From contig OX465101.1 in NCBI GenBank assembly GCA_949987565.1, forward strand, positions 22,681,367-22,745,366: DNA of 64,000 bases. The letters are read 5' to 3'. A program made the position numbers and the translations under genes. This stretch comes from Luidia sarsii. Taxonomy: Eukaryota; Echinodermata; Asteroidea; Paxillosida; Luidiidae. Each line of letters starts with the position of its first letter. Within the stretch, counting starts at the first letter, position 1. Under the pieces are notes generated by a model. It ran no database searches. It saw only the letters and a program-made list of their open reading frames with translations, and had not been told where the DNA came from. Below, in pieces: positions 56,905-64,000 of the stretch.

Positions 56905-57060
56905 TGCAAACTGCTCACTGACCGAAATGACCTGCAATACATAAATCCCAAAAGTTAGAGGGCCTGACGTTTCGATCTTAGCCTCAGGACCTTTCTCAAA
57001 GGCAAAGCCTTTGCCTTTTAGAATGGTCTTGCTAGGATCGAAACGTCAGGCCCTCTGACT
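56905..57060. repeat. Two family C cores in inverted orientation
   Basis: GGGCCTGACGTTTCGATCTT at 56963 faces GGATCGAAACGTCAGGCCCT at 57034, with TCAAAGGCAAAGCCTTTGCC at the centre. The pair can fold into a hairpin. Confidence 0.75.
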
Positions 57061-57484
57061 GTCGAAACTAGATTGGGCCGGAATTCGATCTTTATCCAGT
57101 TTTCCCTTTCATTATTTGTTTGAAAAAGTTATTTAAGTTTAAAAAACGAAAGATGAGCTGCACCTATATTTGTGCGTGGTTCCCGAATTGCTGTACCTTT
57201 CCATTTACCGGCACCTTCTCAATGAAAGTGTGGGGGGGGGGTGATCCCTGCTGAGGGTAGATATAAAAAAAGTTTAAGAGTCGAAAAGAATGAGTCTTAC
57301 TGGCTCCTCACCTCACTCAAGCGAGTCAGATGGTCAAGATGGTCATGATAGAATCCTCGTGTTGAGATTTTACGGTCTCGGATGCTGCACTTCTCAAGAA
57401 ATCTTCACTCAAACATCGACAAATAGGACCTTTAAATGGAGGGTACGTCATTTTGCAAAGTGCCCAATTTCCGGACATTCCAAA

Positions 57485-57750
57485 TTAATTTTGAGAAATG
57501 TAATCACTCATCGGGAAGTTTCTGATGGTATCAGACATTCCGTGAAATCTTAGCGTGAAAAAAGAGAAAATTTGATAATTTTCCAATGATCGCTCCGTGG
57601 AGTGATCGTTGGAACGAAGAGTTCATTGTACAAATACCGCCTTCTATGTCTGAAGAAGGGTTAGCATTTAATTTCGTTTCCACTGTTTTTCTCTTCACGT
57701 GGTTGACGGACTGAGGCGAAACGTACGCAGGTGTGCCATTTTATGTACGG
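57485..57750 (+). repeat. Dispersed repeat E, copy 2
   Basis: GGAAGTTTCTGATGGTATCA, GATCGCTCCGTGGAGTGATC, CTTCTATGTCTGAAGAAGGG and CACGTGGTTGACGGACTGAG, in the same order as at 52315-52640. Confidence 0.7.
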
Positions 57751-58295
57751 TATATATACATTGAGTTTGATTGAAAGTGATTATACAAAATAATGGAGGC
57801 ATGATTATGGTTTCAAGTCGCAATCACTCGAGTGGAACTCTGGCCTGCACCCTGATTTTATCGAGGGAGGCTCTTTCAAATTAGCCCCCGGACTCAAGGA
57901 TCGTGAAGTGGGGAACTATATACCACCTTTTCTTTCTCAGTCTCACTCTTTCCACTCAGAAGATAGCTATCCGGAGTGCAATCTGGTCTCGGTGCAAGGT
58001 CCTTGCACTACTATGATATAATAATCGGGCAGCAACCGGAGCTCTAATGGAGTCGAGTCCCCTTTGGTAAGCAGGCCCAGCCGGAAGCTGATTTCTTAGA
58101 TGTCCCGATCAGCTGCAAATTCCCCACCGTGTGAGCTATATAACTCGATCTGCGGGTCAAAATTGCGAAGCAATCAAATTTGCCAGACTTCACTTTTTGT
58201 TTTGATCATTTTCTGTTATAATACTGTTTCCTATCACGTTTTCTTCCGTTTTCGACTGTTTTTGATTTCCCCCCCATCTTTTAAATTCATATTAC

Positions 58296-58589
58296 AATTA
58301 TTAGGCTCAATATAGGAAGGTTTGCGGTGACACCATGTATCAGGTCTCTTAAAAGGAAGAGGTTTGGTTCTGAAAAGAACCTGAGTGGTAACTCGACGTT
58401 TCGACCAGTATGCTCTGGACGTCATCAGGAGAACGACCAGAGCCAGAGCATACTGGTCGAAACGTCGAGTTACCACTCAGGTTCTTTTCAGAACCAAACC
58501 TCTTCCTTTTAAGAGACCTGATACATGGTGTCACCGCAAACCTTCCTATATTGATTCACCCGCCATGCGTTTTATTTAATTATTAGGCT
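58296..58589. mobile_element. Family H long hairpin (246 bp) flanked by 12-bp direct repeats
   Basis: 58308-58553 is a near-perfect inverted repeat with arms over 110 bp, bounded by CAATATAGGAAGGTTTGCGG and its complement, with a short centre near 58430. Both arms keep GGTTCTGAAAAGAACC or its complement. AATTATTAGGCT occurs at 58296-58307 and again at 58578-58589, so the inserted segment would be 58308-58577. The near identity of the arms suggests a young insertion. Confidence 0.85.
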
Positions 58590-58940
58590 GTAATTTGTTC
58601 GTTTTAGTTTTTTGATTTGCTGAATTTACTGATCATTTTTTCATGTTTAATTTCATGAATTATACTTGATTGTACTCTGTATTTCTTGGACTTGTTTTTT
58701 AGTGCGTGTTGAACATTGTGCACGTGCACATTTTGCGCTACATGTATAATAATAGTATGTGGTGCAAATGTGGAGGCATAGGGCCTAAAGAGCCCCCACA
58801 CAGTTTACGGGGTTCCATCATAGCTCAACGACAGAGGTTGAGCTTCATTATTATGTCGAAAAGTCAGGTCCGCGGTTTGTTTGTTTCTTTTGATATCCAC
58901 TTATTTAAATTGTGGCCTCAAGAAAGTCACGAAACATATA

Positions 58941-58975
58941 GTTTATGCATGGAGGAAGGAACTCCATGGTTTATG
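58941..58975. mobile_element. CATGGAGG micro-insertion 5 with perfect 7-bp repeats
   Basis: Core of 21 bp at 58948-58968 begins CATGGAGGAAGG and ends CTCCATG. Perfect direct repeats GTTTATG at 58941-58947 and 58969-58975. Confidence 0.68.
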
Positions 58976-59761
58976 GCGTAACTCCACTTTCGCCATAAAA
59001 TGTATCTTATTGCGTAGGTTGCGCAATAACTTTATGACGGATTTCACGAAAGTTACGCACTATCTGGATATGGCGCAACTCGAGGGCTCACGCCATAACT
59101 TGGTCCTGCTAGACCCTAAAGGAGGCCAAGTAAACTGCCATACGTCATAACTGAATATTCATGAGTTAATCTCTCAACTGCGGAAGGTCAATGGGTCCCG
59201 AAGTTAATTTATGCTAAGCAGCCATGAATACATTATTTTGATGTACTACCATGTGTTGCACCGTATTTAGTCGGGTTCCAATAACATGTCAATCTGATCA
59301 ATACGAAACTCATCCGCGTGTTGGGAACCCGACTCAAGATGGCGGCGCCCTTGTACTTTGTAGCTCATGACTTTCTGTTTCATGTAGGCCTATTTTTATG
59401 AAAATCTGGCTTACGCTTTCCTAATTTTTAGTGCAAATGCAAAAACTTATAAGGAAAACACGATAGGGAAAGTTGGAAGGTACGTTCAAACATTTGTTTG
59501 GGTCTGTTTCCAGTATCGTTAGTAACATAAACACATAAAGTGTCCGGCCGTATGCAAATGTCGTTTACCAGTTACGATATTTTCTGTTTTTGAACTAATA
59601 CTGTGTAAGTTTTGCCCTAGATACAACATTGGTAAAGGTCAAACTATTGCCACAAAACATAAAAAAGAGAGCAATACTGCGAAGGTTTCAGCTCAAATGG
59701 TAATCTGAGAAAGCAGAAAAATGTTTACACTTCACCATTCTGTACTAACTGTACGTAGGGT

Positions 59762-59898
59762 AGTCCGAGTAACTTGGACCCGACAAGTCACCTTTTTTTT
59801 ATCGAATTTTGAAATTTTGAGTTTCGGGTCACCCGAAAAAAAAAAAATCAAAATTCGATAAAAAAAGGGCGACTTGCCGGGTCCAAGTTACTCGGACT
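59762..59898. mobile_element. Hairpin element with AGTCCGAGTAACTTGG termini
   Basis: Arms of about 50 bp, with two or three mismatches, bounded by AGTCCGAGTAACTTGGACCC and its complement, around an A/T-rich centre with a small hairpin (TCGGGTCACCCGA). No coding capacity. Confidence 0.75.
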
Positions 59899-59938
59899 AA
59901 GTGTAGGGTAAGAAATAGTTTATTACAGATAACCATGC

Positions 59939-60099
59939 TTCCATAGGCTTCTGTGTAACCATGGAGGCCTTATTCCTCCATGGTGTAACGTTCACTAGTG
60001 CTGTGGCATAGGGCTCAGCAGGTTCAGCATAACTCATAAAATACTGCTTAGCCCTATGCCACAGTACTACTAGTTAATGTTACACAGAAGCCTATGGAA
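59939..60099. mobile_element. Hairpin element interrupted by a CATGGAGG micro-insertion
   Basis: Outer arms TTCCATAGGCTTCTGTGTAA... and complement; inner arms CTGTGGCATAGGGCT and complement. The left arm alone carries a 30-bp extra segment (see the micro-insertion at 59953-59989); the right arm is the uninterrupted partner. Confidence 0.8.
59953..59989. mobile_element. CATGGAGG micro-insertion 6, nested, with empty site in the other arm
   Basis: Core of 23 bp at 59960-59982 (8-bp outer arms CATGGAGG/CCTCCATG), with perfect direct repeats GTGTAAC at 59953-59959 and 59983-59989. The opposite hairpin arm has a single complementary GTTACAC (60079-60085) and no core. Confidence 0.75.
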
Positions 60100-60281
60100 A
60101 AATCTGTGGGGTTCCGGTCGGGAGAGCAGCGGAAAGAGGACCCCACAGTTCTGGAGTTACTTGACAGTATGATGACTAATACTATGAGACATTGTGCGCA
60201 TACCCTAAGTGCTTATGTGAACAATGGCAGACCCTTATACTAGGTAGGTTGACCCTAAAACAAAAATTGAATTTAAAAAAA

Positions 60282-60464
60282 CGCAGTGGGTGTTGTTACG
60301 GCAGTCGTCCGTGTGGTTCCCTGACTTGATTGTATTTCGTCAGCATTGCAGGCTGGTTGAACCAGTCTTTTAGCTGATAGTCTGGTTCAAAGAGCTATAC
60401 ATCCTGACAAATACTGTGAAGTCAGGGAACCACACGGACGACTGCCGTAACAACAGCCACTGCG
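60282..60464. mobile_element. Hairpin element with CGCAGTGGGTGTTGTTACGG arm
   Basis: Arms of about 55-60 bp bounded by CGCAGTGG and CCACTGCG, with GACTGCCGTAACAAC and GGGAACCACACGGACG on the right arm. The centre holds a second short hairpin (GGTTGAACC/GGTTCAA words). Confidence 0.78.
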
Positions 60465-60472
60465 AAAACATT

Positions 60473-60600
60473 GGCAAAGAAAACTTTGACTGGACCGGGA
60501 CTTGAACCTGAGACTCTGGTTGAGTCCTGGTCCAGTCAAAGTTTTCTTTACCAATTTGTTCAAAAGTTCCCAGTCAGTTTTTCCTTTGTTTGTTTGACAA
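60473..60600. repeat. Two SINE A 3' halves, inverted
   Basis: GCAAAGAAAACTTTGACTGG faces CCAGTCAAAGTTTTCTTTACC; then CAAAAGTTCCCAGTCAGTTT. A head-to-head pair that would fold on itself in RNA. Confidence 0.7.
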
Positions 60601-60814
60601 AAATGTTACCTGATTCAATTGAGCATATCATAGTTAATAAAAAAAAGTTATGTACAAATTGATATCTATGTGCTCCCTGACATAACATTGTATTATTTCC
60701 CGATCGTTTGTTATTTTGATTACACACATGATTAAGAATGACCCTATTGTGCTTTTTTAATTCATGAACTTCTCTCAAGAATGAGATTTTTATATTTTTT
60801 TGGTAGGAGAGGAG

Positions 60815-61141
60815 ATGGCACGGCGACTGCTCGTCTCAAGTGCAAGGTGGCGATTCTGCCCGTGTAAGAATCTACCGAGTCCAGCCTCGTCCAAGGCTGG
60901 CTACCGGCCGGCCGTTCTCGGATCACGCCAACCGGGTCTGCGCGGTCACACTACGCCGTGGGGTCACCTGCCGGGGAGAGGCGCCGGCGCCGCCGCTGCC
61001 GGCACGTGTCGCGGGTTCAGCGAGTGGAGGTACGCGGACAGCCTCCGGCCGGAGCTGGACATGGAGAACCTCTGCCGGGACGTCACGGAGATTGCCGACA
61101 ACATCCGGCACCGGAAGGGCGACGGGGACGTGCACAAAGTG
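60815..61141 (+). CDS. SARS2: SARS2-like exon 1: targeting peptide and N-terminal arm
   Basis: ATG at 60815, donor GTAAGA at 61142. Out phase 0. The ATG is 8 bp after TTTTTTTGGTAG, which resembles a splice acceptor, so a 5' non-coding exon could join here. Ends with LDMENLCRDVTEIADNIRHR. GC-rich compared with its surroundings. Confidence 0.82.
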
Positions 61142-63539
61142 GTAAGAAGTTAGAACGACGGCTGATCGATATTGTGGCATTCATGGATATCCCGATATTG
61201 CTTTCAGACGATAATCACCTCGAAAACTAGGAGGGCCTTACGTTCCGATCCTCTCAGGACCTTCGTCAACATTTCTTTGCATATTGTGAGTCATATCGAG
61301 TGCAATTCAATGAGGGTTTCCCTGCTCGATACAATAGGCACTGAATGCCCAGTGCTTTGCCTGATGCCTGATGAAAACATTTTAGGCAGCTCGGGCGGGA
61401 TTCGAACCTGCAACTCCTGCTTTCTAGTGCAGACGTCTTGACCACTTGACCACTTGAATGCAGGAGTTGCGGGTTCGAATCCCACCCAAGCTGCCTCAAA
61501 AATTGTTATCAGCCATCGGGCAAAGCACTGGGCATTCGCTGCTTATTATGTTGAGCAGGGCAAACCCTCATTTAATTGCATTCTCCTTGACGCAAAACAT
61601 CATGTTTATATCTGTCATATCGAGTGCTTTTCAGTATATTGTGAGACCTGTATCCCCATAAAATTTTCCCGAGATTCAAAGTCCAGCACAACTTTAAAAT
61701 AATCCTCATCCCCTGAGAAAGATTGTGTGCGCAGTGTTGCCGCAGAAGTTCCACAAGTGAACAGCCAACTCCGTCTTTCCAGGTGGACTTGTGGAAGGAG
61801 TTGAAAGCCCTGGAGAGGGAACTCGCCGACCTCCGGGAACTGGCGAGCCAAGACGCCGGAGACGCCGCTCGTCTTGCCGAGGAGCTCCGCCTCCTGGAGG
61901 CCAGGGTGGAGGAGAGGGAGGAAGCTTTCTACCAGTCAGCATCCATGCTGCCTAACAGAACACATCCAGAAACTGTGAGTGGCCCTCCACAACTTGAGAG
62001 TAGACCCGCAATCAGATTACGGTGGGTTTTTTTTGGGTTCTGCTGTGGCCGGGGACACGGTGCCTGGTATCAAACTTCAATGCTGGTACTTAGGTGTACT
62101 GGATGGCTCATTAGGCACAAGCGGTGCAGGGTACGTGTATCCCAAGCTGTGAATGTGAATGGGTACGCTGACTGTTTACACGCTGAAGAGCTACCCTTAA
62201 AGGGTACCTGAAATAGAGAATTTTAATATCGAGAAAACTTTCTACTTAAAAGGCTAAACTAAAGTGATATACAAAAATGTTGCAAACTGCTTACTGACTA
62301 AAATTACCAAAATGCAAATCTTAAAATTTAGTGGGCCTGACGTTTCGATCCTAAAGGCTAAACTAGTTCACAAACTCAACACTTTTAATGTCTACCCCAT
62401 AAATAGCGACTGAAAAAGGAAAACAAAATCTTTAGCTCGGCCCGCCCACAAAAACCCCCTCTTTTGCCCGCAGGCCAAAGAGAAGGTGATGACGTCATCG
62501 GCAGTGCAATGTTGCATGATTGACTGCACACACACACGTATAGTATATGCACGCATACGTGTGTCCACAAGAAAAACATGTAGCAAATTTTAATTATTAT
62601 TATTATTATTTTTATTTTATAAGTTTTGTTTTTTAAATTTTATTATTATTATTATTATTATTATTTGTTATTATATTATTATTATCTGTTAAAGCCCTAA
62701 AAAGTGAAGGGCACCTGCACACCTGCCATGAATCTCTCGGTCAAAGCGCTCACAATCTATTGGCCTTCAGGAAATGACTTTGTTGGTCACTTACATCCCT
62801 GCCACAAAGCTGGGATATGTTTAGTCCAGATCCTGCTCAGACCGTCTCTGCCTTTTAGCAAGGTCCAGCCAGGATCGAAAAAGGTCAGGTCCTCCAAAGT
62901 TTGGAGATATGCATAACTTTTGTCCGTGAAGTCAGTAAGCAATAGACACCATTTCTGTGTTTCTTTTACTTTCATAACCATAATTATGAAGGTAGGACTT
63001 ACCACATGGTGCTGCTCAAACGTTGCCGTAGCAATTGTTAAAAACAATGATTTGTTCCGTATTTTTATCTATTTTTGAGGCCAGCCCTGGAATGAGGAAG
63101 ATGAGCCCAGACTGGTGTCCCAGGTGGGCCAGAAACCGACCTTCACGTTCCCTGTCAAGAGTCACGTGGAGCTGGGCGAAAGCCTGGACATTATCAGACT
63201 CAAGTGAGTGGACCTCAATCTTTCTCTCAAAAAGGAAATTTTTGTAGGGCTTTCATGCTGAAAGGTGAAGAGCCTGACATTTGAAGCCAAGCAGGATTTT
63301 TTGTGTGTTTTGTTGTAGATTTGGAAATAGATCCCATGCCCATTTTCAAAATTTGGAGGTTGAGGTCTTTTTTTTTTTGTGGCAGAAATCTGGGGCACGT
63401 GACAGGCCACAGGTCCTACTTCCTGAAGGGTGCGGCGGCCATGTTGGAGCACGCCCTCGTCAGGTATACGACGGAGAGGTTGCTGGCCAGGGGCTTCCGG
63501 GCAGTGGCTGTGCCAGACCTGATGCAGCCCCTCATCTTT
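60815..63539 (+). CDS. SARS2: Mitochondrial seryl-tRNA synthetase (SARS2-like), 5' part, 4 exons
   Basis: Charges mitochondrial tRNA-Ser with serine (class II synthetase, SerRS). Exons 60815-61141, 61783-61974, 63085-63203 and 63386-63539 join in frame (792 bp, 264 codons); the rest is right of the window. The N-terminus MARRLLVSSARWR is Arg-rich without acidic residues, as expected for a mitochondrial targeting peptide. Exon 2 is a heptad-like Leu/Glu helix, the expected tRNA-binding coiled coil, and ends NRTHPE (vertebrate NQTHPD). Exons 3 and 4 hold the start of the catalytic core: HVELGESLDIIRLK and HVTGHRSYFLKGAAAMLEHA, matching vertebrate HLEIGEKLDIIRQ and HVSGHRSYYLRGAGALLQH. Motifs 2 and 3 are not in the window. 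Confidence 0.92.
61221..61275 (+). repeat. Dispersed repeat family C fragment
   Basis: GGAGGGCCTTACGTTCCGAT followed by CCTCTCAGGACCTTCGTC, a diverged core. Confidence 0.45.
61305..61600. repeat. Two SINE B copies, inverted head to head
   Basis: 61305-61455 is a minus copy (CAATGAGGGTTTCCCTGC ... GTGCAGACGTCTTGACCAC); 61456-61600 is a plus copy (GCAGGAGTTGCGGGTTCGAA, GCAAAGCACTGGGCATTC, GGGCAAACCCTCATT). Both lie in the first SARS2-like intron and would form an RNA hairpin. Confidence 0.75.
61783..61974 (+). CDS. SARS2: SARS2-like exon 2: tRNA-binding helical arm
   Basis: Acceptor CTTTCCAG ends at 61782; donor GTGAGT starts at 61975. Phase 0 in and out. Encodes VDLWKELKALERELADLREL, a Glu/Leu-rich helix, and YQSASMLPNRTHPET. 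Confidence 0.9.
62261..62356 (+). repeat. Dispersed repeat family C copy
   Basis: TTGCAAACTGCTTACTGAC through an AT-rich middle with ATTTAGTGGGCCTGACGTTT and CGATCCTAAAGG; almost identical to the copy at 2229-2345, but truncated in the core. Confidence 0.75.
62596..62692 (+). repeat. (TTA)n microsatellite
   Basis: ATTATTATTATT tracts in the second SARS2-like intron. Confidence 0.8.
62847..62945 (-). repeat. Dispersed repeat family C copy
   Basis: AAGGTCCAGCCAGGATCGAA then AAGGTCAGGTCCTCCAAAG and GTGAAGTCAGTAAGCAATAG. Confidence 0.55.
63085..63203 (+). CDS. SARS2: SARS2-like exon 3: start of catalytic core
   Basis: Acceptor GAGGCCAG ends at 63084; donor GTGAGT starts at 63204. In phase 0, out phase 2. 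Encodes WNEEDEPRLVSQVGQKPTFT and HVELGESLDIIRLK. Confidence 0.9.
63386..63539 (+). CDS. SARS2: SARS2-like exon 4: catalytic core
   Basis: Acceptor TGTGGCAG ends at 63385; donor GTAAGT starts at 63540. In phase 2, out phase 0. Encodes HVTGHRSYFLKGAAAMLEHA, RGFRAVAVPDLMQPLIF; the AVPDLM region corresponds to motif 1 of class II synthetases. Confidence 0.92.
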
Positions 63540-63784
63540 GTAAGTGCCCCAAAGACTCCAGATGGGGGAGCCACGACATTCTTAACCCCTTGCGGACGGG
63601 ATTATTTTTAGTGGCAATGGGTGTCAAAGTGCCTTTTCCAAAACTCGCTAAACAATCAGAGAACACTATACCTGCGAAATAAGTCAATAAAAGTACACTA
63701 TTTGTATTATCATAATCATCAGCAAATTAAATGTGGTACAATTTGGAAGTCTGTGTTGCATTTGTCAAGGATTATCAGGCTGAT

Positions 63785-64000
63785 TTGTGTGTAATAAAAT
63801 GGGCTATTTGTGTGTAGTACAAAGGGCCATTTGTGTGTAGTACAAAGGGCCATTTGTGTGTAGTACAAAGGGCCATTTGTGTGTAGTACAAAGGGCCATT
63901 TGTGTGTAGTACAAAGGTCCATTTGTGTGTAGTACAAAGGTCCATTTGTGTGTAGTACAAAGGGCCATTTGTGTGTAGTACAAAGGTCCATTTGTGTGTA
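63785..64000 (+). repeat. 23-bp minisatellite at the window edge
   Basis: About nine units, each containing CCATTTGTGTGTAGTACAAA, with GGGCC or GGTCC variants. Continues past the window, inside a SARS2-like intron. Confidence 0.9.

Noticed and set aside
58327..58579. Matching frames on both strands containing GSEKN and STFRP
   Set aside because: They are mirror translations of a palindrome, so the identical peptide on both strands is an artefact.

Overview
Eukaryotic nuclear DNA, most likely from a marine invertebrate deuterostome (echinoderm-like; the species is not proven). The genes are split into short phased exons with GT/AG introns. Two unrelated tRNA-derived SINE families and many hairpin (MITE-like) elements fill introns and spacers. 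There is no bacterial-style operon, rRNA or CRISPR.

Three real genes are visible. (1) 7600-33101, + strand: 17 exons of a striatin orthologue (PP2A B'''/STRIPAK scaffold), from the coiled-coil/calmodulin-binding part through the C-terminal WD40 propeller to the stop codon. The first exon is not in the window. (2) 54114-43485, - strand: a complete seven-exon gene for a small secreted protein of 267 residues (signal peptide, basic stretch, Thr-rich linker, four six-cysteine EGF-like modules, C-terminal ShKT domain). I do not recognise it as a named gene. (3) 60815-63539, + strand: the first four coding exons of a mitochondrial seryl-tRNA synthetase (SARS2-like), which runs off the right edge. 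Genes 2 and 3 are head to head across 6.7 kb.

Layout: 1-760 AT-rich, nothing recognised; 760-11050 a striatin intron 1-2 landscape dominated by the self-complementary hexamer GTACAT; 11-33 kb striatin exons among SINEs, a 1.5-kb 20-bp minisatellite and a 0.45-kb 18-bp minisatellite; 33-43 kb striatin 3' flank, minisatellites and a 0.46-kb MITE pair; 43.5-54.1 kb the EGF/ShKT gene; 54-60.8 kb an intergenic spacer rich in long inverted repeats; 60.8-64 kb the SARS2-like gene and a 23-bp minisatellite at the edge.

The most unusual signal is a set of six tiny insertions (17-34 bp) that begin or end with CATGGAGG and are flanked by 7-bp direct repeats (four perfect, two with 6 of 7 matches). Two of them have an empty-site counterpart in the window. 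They look like footprints or minimal relics of an unidentified DNA transposon. A second notable signal is a hairpin repeat family carrying a perfect match to the histone mRNA 3' stem-loop shape. None of the three genes depends on these elements as far as the sequence shows.
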